DNA of 64,000 nucleotides from Kalmusia sp. IMI 367209 (taxonomy: Eukaryota > Ascomycota > Dothideomycetes > Pleosporales > Didymosphaeriaceae), in NCBI GenBank assembly GCA_027946365.1, contig JAPEUQ010000011.1, positions 124,001 through 188,000 on the forward strand, written 5' to 3'. A model generated the notes under the pieces. It saw only the letters and a program-made list of their open reading frames with translations. It had not been told where the DNA came from and ran no database searches. The translations under genes were made by a program, and so were the position numbers. Below are positions 11,133 to 24,210 of the stretch, piece by piece; positions within the stretch are counted from its first letter, which is position 1, and every line of letters starts with the position of its first letter.

Positions 11133-14100
11133 GCACGAATCGTACTCATGGATAGCTTCAGAGTAAGACAACGGAACAGCCATCACCATCGGACCGAAGG
11201 CGACCGTCGAGTCAATTCGGATTCTGGTTTACCAACGATTAATGGTGCCCGAAACTTCATCAACACTTTCGCTGAAATTGGTTCTAGCTGTCCATGCAAT
11301 GTCCAAGAGCGCCATGGATGTGGCCTTACTTAGGATAAGCTTTAACACATCCTGTATCAAAAGTCTTGGTTTGATTAGCTTTCTTTTTCCGCCCGGTATC
11401 TTTCGGCTAGCGAACTGAAACGCTTAATGGAGTTTGTTCCAACACCCCCGCGCCTATCCAGCTGGATTTTAGTAACGGATCAACGGAGTCTAGGCGTCTC
11501 TGGAGTTTGGTGTGGGTTACGAACGGACTGGTCAAGGGATCCTGTCGATTATGGATATTCAATGCAACCCACTCATTGAGAGTGGCATTTTCAATTCGAT
11601 CTACATGGCACGGATTGTATGTTTACTCGCCTCCCTTCAAGCCGAACCTACCCGCTCAACCCTCGAGCGCAATCGACCAAGTCTAGAAGGTCTCGGAATT
11701 TTGGTGCGGATCTGCAAGTCAGCCGGCGCTGTGTAACATGCCTCTATTTTGACTTTCGCCTTGTGCGCGTACCGCGCAATAATCTTTTATAGAGAAGAAC
11801 TCGGCAGTGCATATATGTGTGCAGATCTTTCCTATCCGTCCAAGAACGTGGACGAGCCAGATTCTCAGACACCTCACACCGACATTACGCCACCGTCCAC
11901 GGGGCAACCGCCTGGTCCGTTCGGCTTGCCGAAGACCTGCACTATGACCAGCCGATCGACTACGATTGGACAGATTGGCAACGGTGTTCCGTTCGGCACG
12001 GTTCGTCCCACGACACGGAGTTGCCATCACTATCTGGGCATCAGCTTTCCTTCCCTTTTCGTGCCCTCCTGTATGTCATCTATCGCAGTATCATCATTCT
12101 TCCCCCGCATGTGCTCATTCCGCCCATTCTTCATTCGCAACAACTTATCATCGTCATGATGTGCTTACAGTATCAGAATCCTTCATTCTCCGCTCTTCTC
12201 GGCACATCAGAGCTCCGCCCCGCGACTGCAGCCTTGTGGAGCAGCAACATTCAGTAGGATATGGGGTATCGCGTGATTTAGCCTTCTTCCGAGGGCCCTG
12301 CCCCGAGTTGCGCTCCCGAGACCTCTGGAGACGTGTCCACTACGCCCGGCGGCATCCTGGGGTGGACTGATCTTATCAGATGTACTGGCAGCCCAGTTTG
12401 GAATACCAAGCGATGGCAAAATGCTTCAAAAAAAATAAAACAATGAAACGCTGCATCGCCCTTCATCCTGGTCCTCGGCACTTGCACGTCACCTGCGTAG
12501 CCACAATTCTCACACCGATCGCGGGCCGCAGTCTGCCAGTCGCTGCTCCCGCCCGAACCGCTCGCAACGGGTCGTATCTCGTCTCATCAGGCATGCTGGA
12601 GATGTAGCGTTTCTTGGAACAGTCGTTCTCGCAGGGGTATCTGTGTAGATGTATTGCGTAGGATCGGCGATGCTGAGCCCACTCATGGAAAGGCCCAGAT
12701 CATGCACGTCGAAAGCATGCGTGGTCGCGTTCCCGGTTCGGGACTTGCAAAGCCGGAACGTCGGCCGCATGAACTCATCTGCGCGGCGCTGCGCTGCAAT
12801 GTGGACTTGCAGGTTGTAAGAATAGCAGCACCTCGTAGGGCCATTTCGTAGGGCGACGAGGTGGGTCGGGTATACAACTAAAGCCGCAGGCGCGTCATGT
12901 TGGGCTGTCGACATACATAGGCTGATAGCATGTGGTCTGGGCGGGGTTACCATGAACGGTCTGATATGCAGACGGGAGAAATCGCTGCACCGGAGCTTTG
13001 ATAGATGATACTAGAATCTGAAAACATGTGTCGCTGATATTACGAATACAAGGGATGTTCTGATTCGACAGCAAGGCTGGGAATCAAGAATTATTCCGGC
13101 CAGTCATCTGCCTTCGTGTTCGCTTTTGGTCTTGTATACGATGCGTGTCAGACGGGGAAGCGTGGGAAGTGGATACGGGCTCGAAGAATATTGCTGCCAC
13201 GGAGCGTCAAATCAGATAGGGTTATCGCCTTGCAAGGTACGTACTCTGCGCCCTGTCCAGGACGTCTAGGCTTCCTCTACCAGCCCAGGTGTGAGGCGGT
13301 TGCTCCGAACGCAATGGCTCCAAGCACGCCCGCGGACCACAGCATCTCTTAACTCCATGCCTAGACGTTACACTCAACGATGGACTACCAGGTGTGCCGC
13401 CAACGCGCGCTTCGCGCCGCCATGGTCCGTCCTTTTTCCTTGCTTTTGACTTGGGCAGCAGAAACTTTCCGGCTCCTCCCTCGCCGCGTGTTGCGTCACC
13501 GGCAGTGCTGCATCCAGTCGGTGCGCTTGACACGACCGCGATGGTGCGTGGAAGTGCTTTATACTCACCGTTTACTGCAGCCAAGACGTGTAGTCTGGGC
13601 GGGTAGACCCGGGAACCTGGACAGGGAGCAGGGGATAGGGTTTTCTGGTGGAGGGGTAATTTAGGCGGGGATGTGGTCCTTGTGCTTCCGCAATGCTGTT
13701 CGAAGCACATGGGGATCATGGGCGAGCTGAGGACTTGGAGGAAGATGCTTTGGGATGGATGCGGTCTTTTTGGGTACTCCAGGGGGGTTCGAGAGGTCAT
13801 GTGATGTGGACGTAGACAGACCTTTTTGCACTCGTACATGCGGACGGAAGCTAGTGTACGCGAAGGATGGCATCCTATGTATTCTCCCCACCTACACGCT
13901 ACATCACACGAGCAATTACTTCCGATTTAGTAGATGGTCGGTTCCCTAGTTCAATTTGCGTGTCGTTATCACATGCGATGCATGTCAAAGCTTTTATGAA
14001 AGGGCGAAAGAGAAATACCCGCGGAAAAGTCCTTAGGTAGCAAAGAGAAGCACCGTTGCGTTACCAGATTCTGTAGCCTGCAGAGCCGCGTAAACGTCAG

Positions 14101-15078
14101 ATTGTACCGAGAGACAGATGTAAGGGCAAGCGAGACTGAGTATCCCTTACTAGTGCCTCATGCGTTATGCATGCTTTAAATTTACTAGCTCGTTTCTTTC
14201 AGGCATATTTTCGTAGCGTGTGTAGGAGTCGTTTAGCGTTTATTTATCGTTTAGTGCGTAAGATTTTTGCTAGTCTTCTTAATTAGATTGAAGTGGAGAT
14301 GGGCGCTGAAGGGCAGGGCACCTTGACCTGTTAGATTTGATCTCTTTTTACTCGATGATCCGATCTTGACACGGATACAGGGATCGAGGATCGAGATGTA
14401 GTGATTTTAGTGGATATGCGCGAAGACTGAAAGGGTGTTTAGGTTTACGAGATAGATTTGAGACAATTTAGTCTCTCGGGATCTGGCAATTGCGCGTTAT
14501 CCGAGGTTATCTGGGCATTTACTCGGTACAATCAGGATAAAGGCCAACATTCAGTGGTGGCTGAGTATCAGTTGATCTGTATTCAATTACTCAATCGCGC
14601 CTGTTGTTTCTGCTAAGATATCCCAACCTTCCCTTTGACGCATGTACACAGAGTTCCACTTTCTTCTGACAAGGTACAATATCCTAGACTATATTCCCGC
14701 AAAATTGATGACACGTCGAACTGCCTACTTCACTTGACTACACTAAAGGAAAGTCACTGAAGTACGGGGACAAAGCACCGGTCAACCGAGAAGCTCATAT
14801 AGCTCTGAACACACAGATTTTCCAATGATATCTCCTCCTTGATTACGTTTGTGTAATCCTCAACACACTCTTGAACAACCCTCTCGGATACCCTCAGGAC
14901 AGCGCGCACTGAATTTGCTGACACTTGACCTCTCCCCATGTTCGCAACATGTCTCAACGAACAATCTTTCTGCGAGTCTTCACCAATAAGTACCCTCAGT
15001 AGCTGGCAGCCGGTCGTTTTCTTCAACAGGATGACATACTTGGAGATGGGATGTTAGATCCAAGCGACCGACCTGTAA
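11133..15078. other. Gene-poor stretch of about 3.9 kb
   Basis: No gene was recognised. Open frames up to about 205 codons (for example 13222-13839 minus) are compositionally biased and match nothing I know. Around 14150-14600 the sequence is T/A-rich with many TA steps, which may be an old degraded repeat, but no element ends were found. Confidence 0.45.
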
Positions 15079-16888
15079 TCAGGGGGGTATCTCCTTTATG
15101 ATTTCCTCTATCCGCAATTGTAGCACACCCATGATAGAATTCTTCCATATGCGATCTTTCCTTGTCCGCAACATGACAGCTATGAAGAATACCATAGACG
15201 TCAACAGTAGCACAGCTGATGACGTGATCCACGCCCAATCTACGTTCACGTGGGTTTTCGCAATCCATGCCATACCCTTTACGACAGCGCCTTGTTGTCG
15301 TATCACGGTAGTCATGGCCTCCGCAATCTGTTCGACCAATGTGCTGATATTTGCTGGTGCTGTCCACGGATTGGAAGATCCCAGGGAAAATGCGTTCCGA
15401 TCGCTTGCATATTCAAACAACAGATCAGACTGTTGTGTTGAATTGACGAGAAGTCTAAATGGCAGAAACTCGTCTAAGACTTTGGACACACTCAGGGCGG
15501 TAATAGCAGATACAAAGTACCTTGCCGCCTCAGATGAAGTGACATTTTTCGCCGAGAAGTCAGGGTTTGAATTGATAGTGATGTCGCTAAAATTTCGTGC
15601 CGCCGGGATGTCAGCATGTGCATTATTTTGATTAGGGTTGAAGTGATATGCAGTTTTTCTCTCTGTGAGACGACCTTGAATCGAAATCACTTCGGTCGTC
15701 TGTGTGCACCAAAAAAGTTCGCATTGCATCGCAGATGGTGTCGTGTTCCGGTGGAGCTCTTCTATGCTGCTCTGACTTTGGACGACCAGGAAATTGGTGA
15801 TGACATGTGCTGGATCTGCAACCGAGGGAAAAGCTCCTAATGTGTTCTGCGTCGTCGAGTTGATGAGGGGCAATGCTCGTAACCCGAGACCAGCCAGCGG
15901 CAAAGATCCATTGAGAGTCGTATATCCGCTCATGAGCGTTCTCTTCGTACTGGATGAGTTGAAGTAATAGCCACAAGCTGTTTGTTTCAAGCCTTGCGTG
16001 GTCTCGGACCCTTCATTTTCCCAACTAGGATCGGTTTCAAAACAGCCGAATGAAATGGTTTCACGAGCATCCCGGCACGTTGAACAGACGGCTAAAGTAT
16101 CAAGGGCCGGCCATGTGCAATTAGTGCTGGGGCAAGAGGCTGACGTCGTCGCGGAATATGAACTTCCGGCCATGATAGGTTCAACTATAGATAGGAGCAA
16201 GGAGTCCGCTGGCTTGTCGGTTACGTTTGTTCGATAATCCCTCGTCATTGTGGTGTAATTATTCGCCCGCCGAGCAACCCCAATCGCATCCGGCAATGGT
16301 ACCCACACCTCAGGATACGTGCACAACTGTTGATCCATAGCGGCGAATGGAAGCGTTAAAACGATCACTATGGCTCCGAGTGACGCCAATGTGCTACAAG
16401 CTGGTTAGGAATTGACAAAAGGTATTCAATGTCTCTTCATGCACGTACCGGCACTTCAATCGAAAAAGCAACAAAAATGCCCCCAGCCTACCTCTGCTAG
16501 CCATATCAAACCATTCGAGGCTCTTCAATCTGTCCGGTCGTTCTTTGATATAAGACCACTTCAGCTGACCAAGCGCCTCTACTGTTGCGAACAGAAGGGC
16601 GGACTTAGCAATACCAGACGTAATTGACATGAAGGCGTTCAAAGTAATTCCAAAAGGCCAGTTCGGAATAGATTTCCCGTCGTAATACAGAAGAATGAAG
16701 ACGTTTGTGGTCAGCAGAAAGATGCTGATAATCAGACAGCACACTTCGAGGGTCCACCAGGTCTTGAAGTGAGCGAAAATTGGGCGTAAACAATTCTTCC
16801 ATTCGTTCTCATGATGAGAATCTTTGATTTCGATCTCCGTGATCTTCGTGACTTTGGTCGGTTCGATGTCTGCACTCGCATGACGCAT
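15079..16888 (-). CDS. DUF3176-family membrane protein
   Basis: The 584-residue protein has two exons, complement(join(15079..16393,16449..16888)). The 55-nt intron starts GTACGT after KCR and ends TTGTAG before TLASLGA. The layout is the fungal DUF3176 pattern: an N-terminal tail; TM1 in WWTLEVCCLIISIFLL; TM2 around WPFGITLNAFMSI; the motif QLKW followed by EWFDMASRG; a third segment in SLGAIVIVLTLPF followed by QQLCTYP; a large Cys- and N-glycosylation-rich outer domain (NCTW, CSTC, NSTT); then a last TM in WITSSAVLLLTSMVFFIAV and a short basic tail. Function is unknown for the family. Plasma or endomembrane location is inferred from the topology. Confidence 0.85.
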
Positions 16889-18379
16889 GCTGTTGAGATA
16901 TTGCGTCGATTAACAGAAACAAGTGAACAGAGGCAGGATAAAGTGCTTTGCGAATAGTGCGCATTTGTTCCCCTTGGGAAGCATATTTCTTAAATGCAGA
17001 AAACATTTTCGATCCGGGGTGAGTAGGCTGTGTTCGTGGGCTCAGGCATACAACCTCCTGTTTGAGGCTTTGACGATGCATTCACGGTCAAGCGCTCGTC
17101 CGGAATAGGCCTATCACAGGCGGTTGAAGACGATCAAACCGACGAAGCAGCGGTTATTGAATAGGATTCTGACCAACGATTGGCAACTACGAAACATTTG
17201 AATGTACGAGAGCGAATGATTCAACGCCAAATCCGGCTCTTGGAACATGGCTCCCGCATTTTAGCGCTGAGCTTTGGCTAGGCGTGAGGCTAATCCGAAT
17301 CCGTCGACATCGGCCAACATCATATTAGAGGCAAGGCGCGAACCTCACAAGCTGAAATTCTTGTAACGTTAAGATGCTATAGATGACTTCAATTTTGATT
17401 TTTCGTAAGACGAAATCCTGAATTTATATCTACGCTGCGTTTGTCACGCGTACCGCATAATAGCTATCTGCTTCAACAGCGATCAACTTGAATCTTGTCA
17501 AAGATCTACAAAATGCTCAGTGAAGGAAAAAGAAGTTTATTTCAAGACAAGCCAACAAAAAACCCCGGTTACCGAAGCTTGCGTGGCGGCCGCCGTAAAC
17601 AATCAACCATATGGATACAAGCGAGGCCACACTTTTCTCGAAGCTGTGCCGGTGGGCAGTTCCACCTCGACGCTCATGAAATAGCATCCCAGACACGAGT
17701 CAGTGATCAAGACATCTAGGACTTATGGTGAGGACATGGCGAGAGTAGATGTTATTTTTTTAGTATATGATCGTATTTTCGGTAGTTCCCTGGTTCGTCC
17801 TTCTCGATTGGAGTGCTAGTATAGTATAGCAACGATCAATGTCGATTTTACCTATTTACAGATTGCAGGAAGCGTTGGGTGAGTGTACTCATCATCACTG
17901 TCAACGATCACTACATCTCTAGAAAGACGAATCAGGGTCGGCCGTCTCCAGACATCACGTATCTGGGACTGTAGCTGCTGGTAGTGAGATTTATGACCAT
18001 TGGTCGATGCAGCGTCCATCAAGAGGCGAAGCAAACAACGCATTCACGCGGACAGACACAGGACATATACAAAATTATAAGTGATTCCCATTTGACTTTT
18101 GATGCTAAAACGAGAAACTAGCTTTGCAAGCGGACTACAATAGTTACAAACAATAAACGCCGCTCCTGATGAGAGTGCAGTGCAGGCCGCTGAATCGAAG
18201 GGAAACTAGAAACGAAAACCAATAGGGAAAGCCCACGCTATGCAGTATAGTAGTGTTCAAAACAGCAAACGCCCTCTAATGAAAACACAATGTCGCTCAA
18301 TTTAGGCCATGTCGTAACGACGTTTGATGGGTATCATGGATGCTTCTCGGTCGGTCACAAAACTCGGAGGAGAGAACGT
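16889..18379. other. Intergenic, about 1.5 kb, nothing recognised
   Basis: This is the upstream region of the DUF3176 gene and the 3' flank of the bestrophin gene. It is AT-rich with many stops and no coding or RNA pattern was recognised. Confidence 0.5.
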
Positions 18380-19959
18380 CTATGCTTCCTGCTGTTGCAG
18401 CGTACCATGGTGCTTCTCTTGTTCCTGACTGGGTCGGCCGCCTGCAAAGCTGCTGCGGATCCGCATGTCGGCTTTCGTCTTGGTCATCAGCGCGTCGCGG
18501 ATGTCCTTCTTGCTGCGCGTCATCCAGTCGTCGAAGCTCTTTTGGCTAAGCGGGTTGAGCGGCATGTTGAGGCTGCTGCGGAAGAAGTCGGCGACCTGTG
18601 GGCGGGGATTGCTCATGATGTAGTCGATGTCGGCCTCGAGTTCCTGGCAGAAGCTGTCGAGCGGGAGATCATTGACATCTTCGCCGAAGGGGTTCTCGAT
18701 TTCGCGACCGATGGCGGCGATACCGAGGATGATATAGGCGGCGAAGATGCAACCGGGGATCGTGACCCAGCGAAGGTCGTCCCACATCTGGAAAGGCAGC
18801 ATCATTACGTAGACCCAAGTGATTTGCGAGATGGCGATCGAGTAGGCGATGGGGAGGGGAGTCTGGAGGACACGGTCCACGCCGACGAGGACATCGTTGA
18901 AGGCGACAATCGAGGTGACTGATGTGGAATTAGCTGATGGTTCTTCGGATTTCCAGACCCAAATCAAACTTACTCAGCTGGTTGTGGTACAAGCCGTTCT
19001 TCAGCGTCTCGTTCTGGTTCACGTATTCTACGTACGACGACAAGTGGTTGAGGATCTCAAGGGGCAAGTTTCCGAGCGGCTTCTTGGCACGCTTGATTCG
19101 CTTGCGAGGGTTGGATTCGGCGAAGGTGACGCCCAGGTATTCACCCGCAGCCTTGAGCTTGCCCGGTTCTTTCAGCTTCGGGATGTCGGCTTCGGCGGCC
19201 TTGGCGAAGGTGTCTAGATATTCGACGCGGGACTTCAGATCGGCGTATTCAATGCCAGGCTCGAAGCGGAGCTTGTGCAGGAGAGCGCGGGAGAACGAGA
19301 CGACCAAGTTAAGGGCCGAGCTACGAGCTAGGTTAGCTATTGTTCATCGGATAGGGGATCCAAAGCACATACACTTTCGCGAGCAGATCCTCCTTCCCAA
19401 GATCACCATCTCGCTCGGCGACATGGACCCAGACAGTCCTCGAGAAGTTCTGGCCAACAAGGAGTAGCTGGGACCAGTACTTGCGGCCCTCGGTATAACG
19501 CTCGTACGCAGACGAGGTTCGGAAAGAGATGGCGAGACCGACGACGAAACCAAGCACTGTGAGCAGCAAATTGCTGACTTTGAGCTCGTAGACGAACTCG
19601 CACAGACAGGTGATGAGCGTCGACCACAATGCTACGACAGTCAAGGGAAGGATCATCTTGGGGAGCACGGAGCCGTGCATCCGGAGAAAGAAGGGCCATT
19701 TGGAGTGCTTGGACATGTCACGGGGACCGCTCTGCATCAATTAGCCATTGTTTGCTGCGTGCGATCCCGAACTACGCACAAAGTAGGCTTCGGCATCTAA
19801 TGAAGCTGCCGTCTGCTGCCGTGACGGGGGCTTGTACGTAGCAGTCCTGTGCCGCCATGAACGCGGCGACATGGGAGCATCGTTGCTGTTGCGCGAAGTG
19901 GGGATTTCGATGGCTCCCGGCTTCAGCGTCTTGCTGCCGTCGGTGGAAGTCGACGCCAT
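18380..19959 (-). CDS. Bestrophin-family (UPF0187) anion channel
   Basis: The 474-residue protein has four exons, complement(join(18380..18918,18974..19320,19373..19731,19780..19959)). Introns are 48, 52 and 55 nt and every join keeps frame: YF/SGPRDMSKHSKWP, LLAK-V/SALNLVVSFS and HNQL-I/TSIVAFNDVL. Family marks are GPRDMSKHSKWPFFLRMHGS, a first TM pair (ILPLTVVALWSTLITCL and LLTVLGFVVGLAISF), FRTSSAYERYTEGRKYW, and the C-terminal GREIENPFGEDVNDLPLD motif. Fungal bestrophin-like proteins are thought to be chloride or other anion channels; direction and ligand control cannot be inferred. The first 60 residues are a polar cytosolic tail. The gene is intact. Confidence 0.9.
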
Positions 19960-21437
19960 TGTGACTTTTTTTTTGGTCTTGTTGGCTGGTCAAACCAGAG
20001 GAGAACTGTCCAGCAGTCGTGGAGATGTATCAAGAAAGAATTGGAGAGAGAAGGCGGACGTGCTCGATCAGCGCGTGGGCTGCGGAGCAGGAAAAGTGGA
20101 GGTGAAGGAGGGGAGCAGCGCTTGACAACGCAAAAGAGCGATCAATTGAAGAGAACGGGCATTGCAGGAAGATATAGCGGGCGAAGATCTTCAGCAGAAA
20201 AAAGGTTGGCCCCCGACTGTGCGCGAATGCTGGTGCGGCCCCGTCGTGTCAGACGTGCACAATTGTCCCAAAGCGGCCCCTGCGTCGCCGCGTCGCAGTA
20301 CCCCTGGACCAAGAACCAATTGCGGAGGCGCAGGGCGCTCTGGCTGGCAAGGGGCTGTGACGCGGAGACATGTTTCATCAAACAAGAGTGGATGGCCAAG
20401 CCTCTCGCGGCCTGCAGGAGAAAGGCGGGCGTCGTCGAGCCGTCAGCCTCGCTGCCGGAGGCGCTTTTTTTAGGCCCCAACGACCCAACGCCCATTTCCT
20501 CCTTCGGTGCAAGAGCTTTTGGCCGGCGGGCGTTAGTCGCGGAAGAGATTTCGACAAATGTTGGGGAGGCCGCGCAACAATGCACGCGTGTCGCAGAGGG
20601 GGAAAAGCTGGAATGTGGCCCATAAGACGATCATCTGGTCTGGACAATTCACCAGACGACAGCAGCCCGCGCAGGAGCGACAGGCTGTCTTGTGCGCGCT
20701 CCGGCCCGCCGCGGCACCGTCAACGGTACCCCCTGAATGGCGCCGACAAACGTCCTTCATCAAAAAAAGGCCAAGGCCCGTCTGTGGGTCTTGGAATCGG
20801 GGACCCTTCGCCTCTGACAGCAACCACCATCAGATCGGTGTGCTTCCTTTCACCAGCTGCGTTGCATGCCTGCGCCGATCCACTCGTCTCTCCCGAACGC
20901 CCTGCGAAGCACACGAGGTCCCCGACATTGCTCTGTTCTTGTTCAGGTACAATGGCACGCCTGCAACCCCGGCGCTGTTTGCCAGACCTCTTCGGGGACC
21001 CAAAGTGCTGACACTGGCCACGTTCGCTAGCCGAATCCGTCAGCTCGGGATGGACGAATTGCCTGTTCGATCCATCGTTCGGTCTGACGAGAGATCGAAC
21101 TGCTTTTGCCTTTCTCACGGCAGGTAACCGGAACATTCGAAGGCTATGCTGCATGCAAGCATCGCGGAGGATTACTGTAACAAAGATAGCTGTCCACACA
21201 ACGCCACTTGCGCTATTGCGCAAACAACACTACGTTGGCTAACCTCCATCAGAGACTATACGGAAGTAATTAAGAGCGAGTGTGCGGCTGGCTTCCCCAC
21301 AAATCGGCACACGTTCGTTCGCCCATCTTAAGCCAGCGGTATCCTATAGTCAAGCTGTCTATACATGTATTCTACAAAAAGCACCATCGCCAAACCACGT
21401 GATATCGATATCTCCACATTGAACCCCACCAGCAGCC
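19960..21437. other. Intergenic, upstream of the bestrophin gene
   Basis: The region is G+C-rich, which produces long overlapping open frames on both strands (up to about 213 codons). None is recognisable or preferred, so they are treated as chance. It should hold the bestrophin promoter. Confidence 0.45.
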
Positions 21438-22708
21438 TCAATAGCCCACCCGCTCCGCTATCCTCCTCCGTTCCCTCTGCCCTCTCTCCAACACGCTTCT
21501 CAACTCCCTCGACCTGAAAGTCTGGCCCCCGACACAAACCCGCACCCTACCAATCTTCTCTAGCAACCCCCCATAGAAGATACCCTTGAACTCATCTCCC
21601 GCCCATATCTTATTCCACACATTCACGAGTTCCTTCGCCACCGTCTTCGGATGCACAAGTCCCTCTTTAACCCCATCAAGCGGGAAATCTTCGTCCAAGA
21701 ACCTCGTAGGAGAAGGCGACGAGGACGAGAGAGCGGAGACTGCGGCGGAACGACGTTGAGCACCAACTCATCCACGCCTATCGCATTGATAGCAGGCACG
21801 TTTTGCTCCGACGCCAGATACGGTCCTTTCTCAAAGAGCCGTTTCAGCACCGCGCAGACAGCCCAGCCAGTGCGGTCGGGCGGCGTACTATTCCTGCGCC
21901 ATTTCGCAGACCGGTCGCCCGCAAGACGTATGTCGATCCACAGCTGGCTCACACGCGTGCTCGAGCTGCGGCACGCCATGTAATCCGACGCATTCAGCGC
22001 AGGACTGAGCAGACGCAGCGGACACACGAGGTTTCTGGTCATCCAGGACTCGGCCCAAGCCGGCAGATAGCCGCTCAAGAACCCGTTCTTGCGCTCCTGC
22101 AGGCTGAACGTCGTCTTGACGAGCGGCACGCCCAGCCATGTGAAGTAGTGAAAACTCTCGTCTTCGGCGATGCAATCCAGTTTCGCGGCCGTGAGGCCCT
22201 TTCTGCCCAGCCGCTGGATGGCCTCGCTCATCTCCTTGTTGATCTGGCGATTGCAGCACAGGAAGTTGGCGCACGTGGTTGGCGTCTCCTCGAGCGAGTA
22301 CGCACACCCGTACTCGCCGCGCAGGCTACTCTGCGGCTCGTAGATCTTCTTGAACCTGCTCTTGCGATCATACACCATGAACTTCTCGCCGAGCGTCGGG
22401 CGCGAGCGCTCCCACAGAATGACCTCGTCATAGATCATGTCACGCAGCTCTCGCGGTAATTCGAGGAACGGCGCTGCTTTCCCTTCCTTCGCGTCATCTT
22501 GCTCCGTCTCTTGCATACATGATTGCATAGCAGCAGTAGTTGTAGCTTCGGAGGGTAGCGCGTAGTCCGGAACGGGAATGGCGCACTCGCCGCCTCGTGG
22601 TGGCTGTGAAATACGAGTATCGCATGTATCCTCCATGTCAAATTTTCTGGGGTACGCTTGTCGAAACGCAGAAATCTGCAGTGCGCACTTCGTCGTCCTC
22701 GACAGCAA
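21438..22708 (-). pseudogene. F-box/2EXR-like protein gene with an apparent frameshift
   Basis: The main frame carries FLELPRELRDMIYDEVIL near residue 80, the start of the helical motif shared by fungal F-box-like and 2EXR proteins. It continues through CCNRQINKEMSEAIQRLG and a long unassigned C-terminal half. At about 21724-21738 the frame must change to continue into RFLDEDFPLDGVKEGLVHP and end at 21438; otherwise a basic nonsense tail of about 30 residues follows. The switch lies in a CT/GA run, and gain of two bases or loss of one would explain it. Such proteins are expanded in filamentous fungi and mostly uncharacterised. The start could also be MEDTCDTR at 22636. It is either a recent pseudogene or a sequencing error. 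Confidence 0.55.
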
Positions 22709-24210
22709 GCCTTCGTCAGCGTTTCAGCTGCACTTGCGTTGTCGGAGCTTCGTTTCGTCTGGACCTCGGCACTGCCGGCAGATCCTGGGAACCCTTCTTG
22801 CTTTCTGGGTGCGTAGACACAGGCCAAAATGGTTCGAGTGCGAGCAAGCCTTGCGGAGGGAGACTCGAATCAAAAGGTTGATATAAATGGGACTACGTTG
22901 CGAGTATCGGAGCGGAGTTGAGGGTTCCATGTCACGCGACGGGCCTGGCGTCATTGTTCCGAACAAAACATGACTGCTTGCTTACATGTCGTCTCACGCC
23001 TGGGCCATTCGTCGCGTCGCAGGACTTCGCATAGAGTGATGGACGGACGGAGGTGCTGTGTATGCGCATGATGTCCTGAGGCATTGCAGGTGCGATGTTA
23101 CACTATGTGAGGTCTGCGTTCTCATACTTGGGAACAGACGAATACTCCGACGATTGTCGTCCTTCGAAGGCGGAGAGCCGGAAACATGAAAAGGTTCGTC
23201 CTATACACGGCTTGTTTTCCAACTCCGGTGGCAAGGGAAAACGACTGGTTCGAAGTACTATTGAATTAATTTTTTCGTACATGCGTGATGCTGGTGGTAG
23301 CCTGTGTACATAGATACGCGCAGTTCTCTACAGGCCAAAGTGACCTCTCCAAATTCCGTTACCTCTTTCGAACTTTAAGCATATAGGAATCGGAGACTGT
23401 GCGCGTCTGAGTAGGTCTTGGCAGCCTGAGTAGGCCAGAGCAAGCTAGGTGCCGGCCTACTGAATGCTTCAATTCTTTCCCCATGGCCCCTATGTACTAG
23501 GCTGGTGGTGCTCTCCAAAGAGCAATCACGTGACTTATCCGACAGCGCCGCAGTCTGCCACAGCCACAGCCTGCCAATCGTTTGTGAGTTGCTGCCTATG
23601 TATAAAAATAGGTGCGAACCTGTGGATCCAAAGATCGTAACACTCTTTTTCCTCGCGTGTGCCACAGTATTCTCTTTCACTAAACAGCAAGACAACTACG
23701 AACCGCTTCCCACGCACCAATCACGGTCTGTTAGTTATTCTACATTCTAAGAATATGTCGCGGAAATATCCTTCATCCAATACTAAGTGGCTGATTATCT
23801 TCACTCTGACCATAAACTACGAAGTCCAAACTTTCACCCCGGAATCCACACATAAATTAGTTGATTTACAGCGCTCAAAGCAGACATGTAATTGCGAATA
23901 CTTGAGCAACATTCATCCCGCAAACGACTTTGACGAAATCCACAAAGGCCGTTTGCCTTCCCTATGCATAAAGCCCGGTTTCTGTACACGAGCGATGCGA
24001 AGCTGGAACGTGCTAGGGAGCTCTGCATGACAGACTACGATCGAAAAGATGATAACCAAAGAGTGTTCAGAATCTAGACGCTGAACTTTGAGAGCTCTGC
24101 GAATCTGACCACTTTCCGCACCGATCAAGGTGTAGCGAGATTTCACGCTTCGGCCACATAAAACCGGGAGCATCACAAAGAACAGAATATGTAACGATAT
24201 CAACGCGATA
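22709..24210. other. Intergenic, about 1.5 kb, nothing recognised
   Basis: This lies between the divergent F-box-like and T5orf172 loci. An open frame of 123 codons at 23659-24030 plus could be upstream sequence of the T5orf172 relic but shows no known domain. Confidence 0.4.

Noticed and set aside
13222..13839. 205-codon minus-strand open frame
   Set aside because: Biased composition, no recognisable domain, no splice or start context that singles it out.
20041..21223. Several overlapping open frames of 150-213 codons on both strands
   Set aside because: High G+C removes stops; none has a family signature, and they overlap each other and the bestrophin promoter.
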